Shown here: one piece after another, positions 1 to 5,815 of the stretch
Numbering within the stretch: position 1 is the first letter of the stretch
How the letters are laid out: each line of letters begins with the position of its first letter
DNA from: JANLQX01 sp043775075
GTDB lineage: Bacteria; Actinomycetota; Acidimicrobiia; Acidimicrobiales; JANYDT01
Direction: 5' to 3'
NCBI GenBank assembly: GCA_043775075.1
Contig: JAYVSS010000269.1
Coordinates: 1-7,092 of the forward strand
DNA length: 7,092 bases
The notes under the pieces: model-generated
Seen by the model: the letters and a program-made list of their open reading frames with translations, nothing else
Told to the model about the DNA's origin: nothing
The model's database searches: none
Position numbers and translations under genes: made by a program

Positions 1-45
1 CGACGCGACAGCAACATTGCCGTCGTCGGTCATCGTGAAGTTGCC
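1..45 (+). repeat. left-edge arm of a 45-bp perfect inverted repeat
   Basis: Bases 1-45 are identical to the reverse complement of bases 461-505; position 46 then differs and 47-52 match again (ACGACG). The plus strand here therefore re-encodes the kinase beta-strand LPSSVIVKLP, which belongs on the minus strand about 460 bp away. Because it sits exactly at the window end, a fold-back chimera or a contig-end repeat is more likely than a biological element. Confidence 0.85.
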
Positions 46-654
46 GACGACGAACTGCTCGCACCATCGCAGAACCCGCTCGGGAAACTCGCCGTTGAAA
101 CGCTCCAGGAACATCGGCCACCCGATGTTGAAGGTGTCGCCGAGCGTGAGAATCTGCGGATCGTCAAGGCCGGGCATCCACGTGAATGACGCCAGCTGCG
201 GGTGCTCGAACCAGGCGGCGTGATGGCGCGACAGCAGATCGATCGCTCGCTCAGCTTGGTCCAACGTTGCCCCAGCAACATGGTCACCGGGCACCGCGGG
301 AGCCAAGTCCTCAAGCACCAGACACGGTGGTTCGAGAATGTTGACGAGAGCCGCGGGAACGCGGATGTTCAAATGCGGAGCGACGTCGCGGTAGAAGCAG
401 TGCTCGCGCTCCCACACCCGCATCATCTCCCCAATAAAGCGGCCACCGGGATCCGTCGTGGGCAACTTCACGATGACCGACGACGGCAATGTTGCTGTCG
501 CGTCGGACGAGTGCAGCGTGACGCGAGCCAACTCGCCCATGAACCCATGGCCAGCACCGATCGTTTCGACCTCGATGCTGTCGAGCGCGACGCCCAGCGC
601 CTCAGCCATCCATTCGACGGATACGTCCGTCAAAGACTGGGGGGTCGTGGGCAT
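1..654 (-). CDS. APH/choline-kinase-fold phosphotransferase, 3' end missing
   Basis: This reading frame is open from an ATG at 654 to the window edge, giving 218 codons without a stop. It is the N-terminal part of a small-molecule kinase of the aminoglycoside phosphotransferase / ecdysteroid-kinase-like superfamily. Visible are a glycine-rich nucleotide loop (GAGHGFMGE, residues 33-41), the probable ATP-anchoring lysine in SVIVKLP (K63), the helix-C glutamate in EREHCFYRD (E84) and a hinge-like CLVLEDL (111-117). The catalytic loop (HGDxxxxN in the family) and the metal-binding Asp should follow just where the window ends, so activity cannot be judged. Family members phosphorylate hydroxyls of drugs, sterols or other small molecules and are common in catabolic clusters; resistance should not be assumed. 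The gene starts 58 bp after the dioxygenase stop, so it is probably cotranscribed with it. No strong Shine-Dalgarno is visible before the ATG. Residues 204-218 are encoded by an inverted copy of the gene's own bases and are probably artefactual. Confidence 0.8.
   Translation of the reverse strand, partial: MPTTPQSLTDVSVEWMAEALGVALDSIEVETIGAGHGFMGELARVTLHSSDATATLPSSVIVKLPTTDPGGRFIGEMMRVWEREHCFYRDVAPHLNIRVPAALVNILEPPCLVLEDLAPAVPGDHVAGATLDQAERAIDLLSRHHAAWFEHPQLASFTWMPGLDDPQILTLGDTFNIGWPMFLERFNGEFPERVLRWCEQFVVGNFTMTDDGNVAVAS
461..505 (-). repeat. internal arm of the 45-bp inverted repeat
   Basis: This is the partner of bases 1-45. It lies inside the kinase gene and encodes residues D51 to L64, including the conserved lysine K63, in the expected place for the family. 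It is therefore the authentic copy, and the window-edge copy is the derived one. Confidence 0.85.
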
Positions 655-712
655 CGGCGCTCGGTTTTGACGTTCGTGGTTGGTAACGTTCGCGGTCTCG
701 GCGGGCCTGGAG

Positions 713-2068
713 TCAGTCGGCGACGGTGGCGTTGACCCAGCTGCCATGGAAACCGAAGGGCACCCGCGGGAGGTGGACGGACGCGACCGGTTCGTCGCTC
801 ATCGACGACGCGTCGAAGATCACGCACTCGCTGTGTTCGGTATTGGCGTCGTAGACATAGGTGATGAGGTAGCCGTCGTCCTCACTCTTCGCGCTAGCCG
901 CCGGCACGAACACCGGTTCACCCGGTTGGCGACCGAGGCCGACGTTGATCGAGGAACGCACACCGGACTCCTGGTCGTACTTGAGCAGCATGCCCGACGA
1001 GCTCTTGGCGTTCTCGAAGTTCATGTCGACATCGAAGCCCATCAGGTAGCCGAAGCGGTGCTTCAGGCCGATCCGGCTGTCGGGAACACGAGGGAAGTCT
1101 GCCGGTTGATCATCGATCTGGCGCTCGGCCACGGTGCCGGCTTTGGTGTCGATGGTCCAGCGATAAAGCATCGGGCTGGGGAAGTCCATACCTCCGTTGC
1201 GCCACACATGGCTCATGCGCGACACGTCGAGCACGATCTTGTCGCCGTCCTCATAGGCGTTGAGCGGGTGGAAGACGTAGCAGGGGTTGATGTCGTACCA
1301 GACGACCGAGGCGTCGTTGCCGTTGCGGGGCATGACGCCGAGCCGGGCCGGATAGTTGTCGTCCCAGCGGATCGGCATCTCGCCGCGCAGCGCCAAGTCC
1401 ATGTCGAACACGGCGGGGAGGTCCATGAAGATCACGAAGTTCTGCGTGACGTTGAAGTCGTGCATCATCGTCGGCCCGCCGACGGTGATCTCCTCGCGCT
1501 GCACGAGCTGACCGTCGGCGGCGATACGCAGGTAGGTGAGATAGGGCGACATGGCCGAATAGCCGAATGCCAGTAACTCACCGGTGACCGGGCAGATCTT
1601 CGGATGGGCAGTGAACGAGCCGGTCAGCTTGCCGCCGAAGTCTGTCGACCCAACGGTGTTTAGCAGCCCGTCAAGCACGTACGGGAAGTGGCCTTCCTCC
1701 AGCGCCAGGATCTTGCCGGCGTGACCGACGACGTGGGTATTGGCCTTCGACGACTTCATGTCGAGCGCCACTTCGAGATCCAAGATGTTGAGCTGAGGGT
1801 TGCCGATAAATGGCGTCTGCACGTAGCGGTTGCGGTACCACTCGGCCTGGCCGCCGCGAAGCCGCACACCGTGGATCATGCCGTCTCCGAAGAAGGGATG
1901 ATCGCTCATGCCGGTCAGCGGATTCGCCCCGTTACGCAGATAACGACCGTCGAGCTCAGGCGGAATGGTGCCCGACACCCGGAGTTCGGTGAGCGTCTGC
2001 TCCTCTTGCACGGGAGCTCCGTTGCCCAACAGATGCGCTGGGCGAGAAACGTCTTCGGTCATCGACAT
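713..2068 (-). CDS. carotenoid-oxygenase-family (RPE65/CCD/lignostilbene type) dioxygenase
   Basis: A 451-residue protein, within the usual size for bacterial members of this non-heme iron(II) seven-bladed beta-propeller family, which splits a C=C double bond of carotenoids, stilbenes or related phenylpropenes with O2. The four iron-binding histidines are all present in family contexts: H155 (TAHPKI), H203 (MMHDFN), H267 (VFHPLN) and H441 (GFHGSW). Also seen are the N-terminal GRYLRNGANP (41-50), FFGDGMIHGV (59-68) and the C-terminal GEPVFVPA and EDDGYLITYVYD blocks. No signal peptide is seen, so it is probably cytoplasmic. The chosen ATG has GGAG (2074-2077 on the minus strand) 5 bases upstream; a second ATG two codons later is possible. 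No carotenoid-biosynthesis gene is nearby, so a stilbene/phenylpropanoid-type substrate is at least as likely as an apocarotenoid; that is inference. It has its own strong promoter with a predicted TetR operator and is followed by the kinase gene. Confidence 0.93.
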   Translation of the reverse strand: MSMTEDVSRPAHLLGNGAPVQEEQTLTELRVSGTIPPELDGRYLRNGANPLTGMSDHPFFGDGMIHGVRLRGGQAEWYRNRYVQTPFIGNPQLNILDLEVALDMKSSKANTHVVGHAGKILALEEGHFPYVLDGLLNTVGSTDFGGKLTGSFTAHPKICPVTGELLAFGYSAMSPYLTYLRIAADGQLVQREEITVGGPTMMHDFNVTQNFVIFMDLPAVFDMDLALRGEMPIRWDDNYPARLGVMPRNGNDASVVWYDINPCYVFHPLNAYEDGDKIVLDVSRMSHVWRNGGMDFPSPMLYRWTIDTKAGTVAERQIDDQPADFPRVPDSRIGLKHRFGYLMGFDVDMNFENAKSSSGMLLKYDQESGVRSSINVGLGRQPGEPVFVPAASAKSEDDGYLITYVYDANTEHSECVIFDASSMSDEPVASVHLPRVPFGFHGSWVNATVAD

Positions 2069-2073
2069 GGTGT

Positions 2074-2077
2074 CTCC
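2074..2077 (-). promoter_or_regulatory. ribosome binding site of the dioxygenase gene
   Basis: GGAG on the minus strand lies 5 bases before the ATG at 2068 and supports that start. Confidence 0.55.
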
Positions 2078-2158
2078 GGTTCGTGTTCGAGTATTCGGTT
2101 GTACATGGTTGCTCTCGTCTGAAGACGGAGTTCTGGCAGCTCGACTGCGCTACCGCCT

Positions 2159-2181
2159 CACTCCTCACGCTTCGGGGAGTG
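2159..2181 (-). other. small inverted repeat in the dioxygenase leader
   Basis: CACTCC (2159-2164) pairs with GGAGTG (2176-2181) across 11 unpaired bases. It could form a weak hairpin in the roughly 145-base untranslated leader of the dioxygenase mRNA. Chance is quite possible and no function is assigned. Apart from this and the promoter elements listed, I see nothing in the 2069-2332 gap. Confidence 0.25.
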
Positions 2182-2197
2182 GACCGGTGTCGTGTCG

Positions 2198-2215
2198 GCC
2201 GTAGTGACCTACGGC
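2198..2215 (-). promoter_or_regulatory. perfect 7-bp stem-loop/palindrome at the predicted transcript start
   Basis: GCCGTAG and CTACGGC are perfect reverse complements separated by four bases. With the -10 element at 2221-2226, the transcription start is expected near 2214, so the mRNA would begin almost exactly with this stem. It could be a 5' stabilising hairpin or a second protein-binding palindrome. Its ACCTAC element (2207-2212) recurs at 2226-2231, 19 bp away and within operator site A. Role uncertain. Confidence 0.5.
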
Positions 2216-2220
2216 ATAGC

Positions 2221-2248
2221 AATTTACCTACCGTAAGTTGTTTGTCAA
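2221..2248 (-). promoter_or_regulatory. sigma-70-type promoter of the dioxygenase (-kinase) transcript
   Basis: On the minus strand a consensus -35 TTGACA (2248-2243) is followed after 16 bp by TAAATT (2226-2221), a 4/6 match to the -10 consensus. The region is markedly AT-richer than its surroundings and points toward the dioxygenase start at 2068, giving a leader of about 145 bases. The predicted operator lies inside the spacer, the classic position for repression by promoter occlusion. Confidence 0.65.
2224..2238 (-). promoter_or_regulatory. predicted TetR operator, site A
   Basis: On the minus strand it reads ACTTACGGTAGGTAA, with the dyad TTAC-N5-GTAA. The symmetry extends outward to CAA/TTG flanks (2220-2240) with one mismatch per side. 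The same motif occurs at 3042-3056, on the other side of the TetR gene. Sharing by the two promoter regions that flank a TetR gene is the basis of the call; binding is inferred. Confidence 0.6.
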
Positions 2249-2332
2249 GTCGAAACATATCTGCGCAGGCGAGGGCGCAAAGGGATGGTGCGGCGACCGC
2301 TCGGCGCGTTCGGCGTGGCCGGTTCGCCGCCG

Positions 2333-2989
2333 CTACTGGGCGGGGCGTGTGGGGGTAATGCCGGCCAGCCCGGACCACAGCAGGTCCGCCAATTGCTCCG
2401 CCACTCGTTCGGCCGGCTGATCGGACTCGTTGATCCACCACAGCGAGACCATGTTCAGCAGACCGACCAAGCCGTAGGCCCACGCCAGGGCCACGGACGG
2501 ATCCAAACCCGCGGCCTTTCGCCACACGGCGATCTGGTCGGCCATCGGTTTGGCTGACTGCCCGGCGAGAAAGAGCGTTCGCTGCGGCATCTCCTCCGAC
2601 GCCCCTCCGCTGACGAACAGGAAGAGTTCTCGGTGCGCCGCCAGGGTCTCAAGATTGGACCGAATCATGGCGACCAGTTGGGTACGGCCGGCACGTCGTG
2701 TTCCGATCGCCGCCGCCGCCGCTTCCATGAGCCGGTCGGCCAGGCGCTGCGCCAACGCGTCCGAGACCTCGGTGCGCTTGCCCACGCGGGCGTAGACGAT
2801 CGGCTTCGTGACGCCGGCTTCACGGGCGATCGCCTCGATCGACACACCCGCTCCGTACTGGGCGATGGCGCGTTCGGCGGCATCGAGTACGCGCTCACGG
2901 TCGACCACATGCTGGCGACCGGTGGGGCGTCCGGGTTTGCGGCGCACTCGATCGGTCATTGGTTGCTCGTGCCCGTCATCTCGTGCCAT
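2333..2989 (-). CDS. TetR/AcrR-family transcriptional regulator
   Basis: A 218-residue protein of normal TetR size. A basic N-terminal tail (RVRRKPGRPTGRQ) leads into the three-helix DNA-binding domain: DRERVLDAAERAIAQYG (30-46) followed by the helix-turn-helix SIEAIAREAGVTKPIVYARVGKR split around residues 50-72. The remaining all-helical part (75-218) is the variable ligand-binding and dimerisation domain, with a hydrophobic stretch near 163-186 (ALAWAYGLVGLLNMVSLWW). Such proteins are usually repressors released by a small ligand, often the substrate of the neighbouring enzymes. It lies between the dioxygenase gene and the divergent reductase operon, and a shared dyad in both flanking promoters suggests that it controls both arms and itself. 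The ligand is unknown. The start may be ATG 2989 or, ten codons in, ATG 2959; neither has a strong Shine-Dalgarno. Confidence 0.92.
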   Translation of the reverse strand: MARDDGHEQPMTDRVRRKPGRPTGRQHVVDRERVLDAAERAIAQYGAGVSIEAIAREAGVTKPIVYARVGKRTEVSDALAQRLADRLMEAAAAAIGTRRAGRTQLVAMIRSNLETLAAHRELFLFVSGGASEEMPQRTLFLAGQSAKPMADQIAVWRKAAGLDPSVALAWAYGLVGLLNMVSLWWINESDQPAERVAEQLADLLWSGLAGITPTRPAQ

Positions 2990-3036
2990 CCAATCATCAT
3001 CGGGCTCCCGACTTTCGCTGGTCCGGACATGATGTC

Positions 3037-3042
3037 ATAGTA
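3037..3042 (-). promoter_or_regulatory. candidate -10 element of the TetR gene promoter
   Basis: TACTAT on the minus strand matches 4/6 of the -10 consensus and would give a leader of about 40 bases to the ATG at 2989. No good -35 is visible. It abuts operator site B. Confidence 0.35.
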
Positions 3043-3056
3043 CTTACCGCCAGTAA
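3042..3056 (+). promoter_or_regulatory. predicted TetR operator, site B
   Basis: It reads ACTTACCGCCAGTAA with the dyad TTAC-N5-GTAA, and shares ACTTAC, the G two bases further, and GTAA with site A on the opposite strand. It lies between the candidate -10 elements of the divergent tetR and reductase promoters, so one bound dimer could repress both directions. Inferred, not shown. Confidence 0.6.
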
Positions 3057-3062
3057 TATATT
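3057..3062 (+). promoter_or_regulatory. candidate -10 element of the reductase operon
   Basis: TATATT matches 5/6 of the -10 consensus; the overlapping TAATAT (3054-3059) is an alternative. The -35 is poor. Transcription would begin near 3069, leaving a very short leader with the ribosome site at 3072. Confidence 0.4.
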
Positions 3063-3071
3063 TCCGAACCC

Positions 3072-3076
3072 GGGAG
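3072..3076 (+). promoter_or_regulatory. ribosome binding site fixing the start of reductase 1
   Basis: GGGAG lies 8 bases before ATG 3085 and 5 before an adjacent in-frame GTG (3082). It rules out the longer reading from 2959, which would run through the divergent promoter region and into the TetR gene. Confidence 0.65.
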
Positions 3077-3084
3077 AAAATGTG

Positions 3085-4104
3085 ATGACAAGCGCGCATA
3101 TGAATCGCAAGGTCGTGCTCGTCAGCCGGCCGAAGGGCACGCCGGCGGATTCCGACTTCGAGATCGTCGACGAGCCGGTCGACGCACCGACCCCGGGGCA
3201 CGTCCTCGTTCAGGTCGACGTCCTCGGGATCGACGCGTTCATCCGAACGGTGCTGGACGAAGGGGCGTATCACGGGACAGCCAGTCTCGGCACCGCCGTG
3301 GTTTCGCTCGGCGTTGGGCGAGTGATCGAAAGCAACGCTGAAGGGTTCGAGCCCGGTGATCACGTGTTCGGCCCACTGGGCGCCCAGACAATTGCGACCC
3401 TACCCGCAGCAGCGTTGCGCACGCTCGATGTCACGTCGGTGACTCCCACGACGTACCTCGGCGGACTTGGCCTCACCACCGGGATGACCGCCTACTTCGG
3501 GATCTTCGAGGTCGGAGCGGTCAAGGCAGGGGACACCGTTGTCGTGTCCGGCGCGGCCGGGGCGGTCGGCTCCATGGCCGGTCAGCTGGCCCGCCTCGCC
3601 GGATCCACGCGGGTGATCGGCATTGCCGGTGGACCCGAGAAGGTCGCCTACCTCACCGGCAAGCTCGGCTTCGACGCCGGCATCGACTACAAGAACGAGG
3701 ATGTCGAGACCCGACTTCGCGAGCTCGCTCCCGACGGCATCGACGTGTTCTACGACAACGTCGGCGGAGACATCCTCGACGCCGTTCTCATGCAGATCGT
3801 GGAGGGATCGCGGATCGTGATCTGCGGAGCCATCTCGCAGTACCAGCGCATGGACGACGTGCGCGGTCCGCGCAACTACCTCAAGCTCGCCGAGCGCCAC
3901 GCGCGCATGGAGGGGTTTGCCGTGACCCACTTCCATGCCAAGTTCCCCCAAGCCGAAGCGGCGCTCAGTGGCTGGCTGACGTCGGGAGAACTGATCATGC
4001 CCGAGCACTACGAAACGGGTGTCGAGAACTTCCCCGCAACCCTGCGTCTCCTGCTCAACGGCGGACACCAGGGCAAGCTGCTCCTGCGCGTCAGCGCCAC
4101 CTGA
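3085..4104 (+). CDS. NADP-dependent medium-chain oxidoreductase 1 (PTGR/CurA/alkenal reductase type)
   Basis: A 339-residue zinc-free medium-chain reductase resembling prostaglandin reductase 1, plant alkenal reductase and CurA-type proteins. These reduce the C=C bond of alpha,beta-unsaturated aldehydes, ketones or thioesters with NADPH. It has a GroES-like N-terminal domain (about 8-120), the cofactor-binding GAAGAVGS (156-163), IAGGPEKV (180-187) whose K186 is the probable NADP phosphate contact, DVFYDNVGG (220-228), and CGAISQY with Y253 at the position of the conserved tyrosine of the PTGR/AOR group. The structural-zinc cysteine cluster of alcohol dehydrogenases is absent. It is the first gene of a plus-strand operon divergent from TetR. 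The protein is about 40% identical by eye to the second reductase downstream and has the same 339-residue length from ATG to ATG, so the pair looks like an old duplication. Substrate unknown. Confidence 0.92.
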   Translation: MTSAHMNRKVVLVSRPKGTPADSDFEIVDEPVDAPTPGHVLVQVDVLGIDAFIRTVLDEGAYHGTASLGTAVVSLGVGRVIESNAEGFEPGDHVFGPLGAQTIATLPAAALRTLDVTSVTPTTYLGGLGLTTGMTAYFGIFEVGAVKAGDTVVVSGAAGAVGSMAGQLARLAGSTRVIGIAGGPEKVAYLTGKLGFDAGIDYKNEDVETRLRELAPDGIDVFYDNVGGDILDAVLMQIVEGSRIVICGAISQYQRMDDVRGPRNYLKLAERHARMEGFAVTHFHAKFPQAEAALSGWLTSGELIMPEHYETGVENFPATLRLLLNGGHQGKLLLRVSAT

Positions 4105-4118
4105 TCGGCGCCGCGAGC

Positions 4119-4132
4119 CTCGGCTTGCCGAG
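4119..4132 (+). other. short CTTG-loop hairpin between reductase 1 and the split-barrel gene
   Basis: CTCGG and CCGAG pair perfectly around the loop CTTG. CUUG with a closing G-C is a known stable tetraloop. There is no U tract, so it is not a canonical terminator. It may mark partial termination or an mRNA-processing/stability site in the 106-bp gap, the widest spacing in this operon. Could be chance. Confidence 0.35.
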
Positions 4133-4199
4133 ACCCAACGCCCACCCCGATCGAACCACCCCCTACCGAAGCACAACCATCGAACCACCCACCGTCAGC

Positions 4200-4204
4200 G
4201 AGGA
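4200..4204 (+). promoter_or_regulatory. ribosome binding site of the split-barrel gene
   Basis: GAGGA ends 6 bases before ATG 4211 and fixes that start against the longer frame that reads back into reductase 1. Confidence 0.65.
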
Positions 4205-4210
4205 CCCCAA

Positions 4211-4723
4211 ATGGACAGCGATCAGATCGACTACGAAGACCTCACCACCATGCGACTCGACGATGAGTCGCTCCGCGCGCTCGTCGAGCCCGGAGGCGAG
4301 TGCATATTCAACTGGACCACGACCGACGGCTACCCCGTGGGCGTGGTCGTTGCCTATGTGTACCGCAACGGCAAGTTCTGGACCACGTGCGCTGCTCGCC
4401 GTAAGCGCGTGCCCGCCCTGCGCAAGCGCCCGCAGTCGGGCATCGTCATCAACCGCAACGGGAAGACGGCGTCATACAAGGGCGACTCGATGGTGCACGC
4501 CAACGGCGATGCTGGTTTCGAAGAACTCAAGACGTGGTTCTATGCCACCCTTTCCGGTGTCGCGGCGGCACCCGAGGATGAGTACCGACGCGCCTTTGCC
4601 AAGTTCCTCGACTCCCCTCACCGCGTGATCATTGAGACCGACGCCCGACTTGTCGTCGCCTTCGACACGGCAAGGTTCGCGGCGTTCACGAACGAAGCGA
4701 TCGCCAAGGGACAGGGTGGCTGA
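4211..4723 (+). CDS. pyridoxamine-5'-phosphate-oxidase-like split-barrel flavin (or F420) protein
   Basis: A 170-residue soluble protein with the features of the PPOX-like split-barrel superfamily. After a short acidic N-terminus come beta strands typical of the barrel (GGECIFNWTTTDGYPVGVVVAYVYRNGKFWTT split across 28-59), then a basic cofactor-phosphate block ARRKRVPALRKRPQ (62-75), a further strand IVINRNGKTASYKGDS (78-93) and a C-terminal helical and strand segment ending in VIIETDARLVVAFDTARF. Members bind FMN, heme or deazaflavin F420; sequence alone does not decide which. In actinobacteria several F420-dependent reductases of this type act on unsaturated compounds. It is flanked by two NADP reductases on the same strand, and its stop overlaps the next gene's start, so it belongs to the same redox operon. 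True pyridoxamine-phosphate oxidase activity is unlikely in this context. Confidence 0.82.
   Translation: MDSDQIDYEDLTTMRLDDESLRALVEPGGECIFNWTTTDGYPVGVVVAYVYRNGKFWTTCAARRKRVPALRKRPQSGIVINRNGKTASYKGDSMVHANGDAGFEELKTWFYATLSGVAAAPEDEYRRAFAKFLDSPHRVIIETDARLVVAFDTARFAAFTNEAIAKGQGG
4706..4710 (+). promoter_or_regulatory. ribosome binding site favouring the GTG start of reductase 2
   Basis: AAGGG lies 5 bases before GTG 4716, inside the end of the split-barrel gene. No comparable site precedes the in-frame ATG at 4758. The arrangement predicts translational coupling. Confidence 0.55.
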
Positions 4724-5777
4724 GTCTGCAACCGAAGACGCCACGACGACCACGCCGATGACCGACACCTACCGATCCGTCGTCCTCGCCCGCCGCCCGC
4801 ACGGATCCCCGCGTCCGGACGACTTCGCCGTCGTCACGAACGCCGTGCGGCCGGCGGCGGACGGCGAGGTCGTCATCAAGAACCTCTATGCCTCACTCGA
4901 CGCCGGATTCCGCCACTGGATGGACGAGGGCAGCACCGACTACATCCTTCCGGAGATGGCGCTCGGGGTACCCGTGATGGGCCTCACCCTCGGCCGGGTC
5001 GTCGAGTCACGCCACCCCGACTTCCAGCTCGGGGAGCTGCTGATGTCTCGGTTGGCGTGGGAGGAATACTCGATCACCGATGCCACCGACTTCTTCGTCC
5101 GCGTCCCCACTGACCTCGATTGCCCGCTGAGCTGGCATCTCGGCATCCTCGGAGACACCGGCCTGTCGGCGTATTTCGGTCTGACCGACATCGGCCGTCC
5201 GAAACCCGGCGAGACGGTCGTCATCAGCGCCGCCGGCGGGGCCGTCGGGTCCGTTGCCGGACCCATCGCCAAGGTCTTCGGCGCCCGCACCGTCGGCATC
5301 GCCGGCGGCGCCGAGAAGTGCCGTCGGCTCGTTGAGGACCTGGGCTACGACGCCGCCGTCGACCGACATGGCGACGTCGACGCGCAGCTCGCCGAGGCGT
5401 GTCCGAACGGGATCGATGTGTACTTCGACAACGTGTCCGGCCCGCTGCTCGAGAACGTGCTCGCCCGCATTGCGCCGGGAGCGCGGATCGTGCTCTGTGG
5501 CGCCGTCGCCACCTACAACGAAACGGCTCCCCTTCCGGGTCCGTCGAACCTGTTCGCGCTCGTGACCAACCATGCCCGGATGGAAGGTTTCATGACGCAT
5601 TTCAACCACGACCGATACCCCGAGGCACGACGTCAACTCCTCGACTGGATCGCCGAAGGACGGCTTCACAGCACCGAGTACATGCTCGAGGGCATCGAGA
5701 ACGTCGGCGTTGCCTTCTGTCACCTCTTCGCCGGGCGCAACCTCGGCAAGACGATCGTGCGCCTGGCCGACGCCTGA
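4716..5777 (+). CDS. NADP-dependent medium-chain oxidoreductase 2 (PTGR/CurA type)
   Basis: A second zinc-free medium-chain reductase, 353 residues from GTG 4716 or 339 from ATG 4758. Counting from the ATG, it shows AAGGAVGS (158-165) for the dinucleotide, GIAGGAEKC (180-188) with the probable NADP-binding lysine K187, DVYFDNVSG (220-228), CGAVATYN with the conserved Y253, and the family C-terminus NLGKTIVRLADA. The fold and likely chemistry, NADPH reduction of an activated C=C bond, match its upstream paralogue. The N-terminal domain differs more, suggesting a different or sequential substrate. The GTG start overlaps the split-barrel stop by 8 bases and has a Shine-Dalgarno. It adds a Thr/Ala-rich 14-residue tail with no counterpart in the paralogue, so ATG 4758 remains possible. 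It is the last gene of the operon and ends 38 bp from the convergent flavoprotein gene. Confidence 0.92.
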   Translation: MAESATEDATTTTPMTDTYRSVVLARRPHGSPRPDDFAVVTNAVRPAADGEVVIKNLYASLDAGFRHWMDEGSTDYILPEMALGVPVMGLTLGRVVESRHPDFQLGELLMSRLAWEEYSITDATDFFVRVPTDLDCPLSWHLGILGDTGLSAYFGLTDIGRPKPGETVVISAAGGAVGSVAGPIAKVFGARTVGIAGGAEKCRRLVEDLGYDAAVDRHGDVDAQLAEACPNGIDVYFDNVSGPLLENVLARIAPGARIVLCGAVATYNETAPLPGPSNLFALVTNHARMEGFMTHFNHDRYPEARRQLLDWIAEGRLHSTEYMLEGIENVGVAFCHLFAGRNLGKTIVRLADA

Positions 5778-5815
5778 GAGCGGCGACCGGCTTCACCGTT
5801 TCGGAGAGGTTGCAG

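Noticed and set aside
1..654. Antibiotic-resistance aminoglycoside phosphotransferase
   Set aside because: The fold is shared by many catabolic small-molecule kinases; the fragment lacks the catalytic and substrate regions and its neighbours are catabolic redox genes.
680..1576. 298-codon open frame opposite the dioxygenase gene
   Set aside because: Shadow of a high-GC gene: the opposite strand encodes a complete family protein with all four iron histidines, while this frame gives a His/Val/Asp-rich composition with no recognisable domain.
2959..3084. N-terminal extension of reductase 1 to a TTG at 2959
   Set aside because: It would cross the divergent promoter and operator and overlap the TetR coding sequence, whereas ATG 3085 has a good ribosome site and matches the family N-terminus.
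3400..4188. 262-codon open frame opposite reductase 1
   Set aside because: Lies antisense to clear NADP-reductase coding sequence and has no recognisable motif or ribosome site; a codon-bias shadow.
4019..4210. N-terminal extension of the split-barrel protein back into reductase 1
   Set aside because: The extra residues are low-complexity Arg/Pro/Ser-rich out-of-frame readings of reductase 1; ATG 4211 has GAGGA at proper spacing.
5778..5815. Bidirectional terminator between the convergent genes
   Set aside because: The 38-bp gap has no convincing GC stem followed by a T run in either direction.
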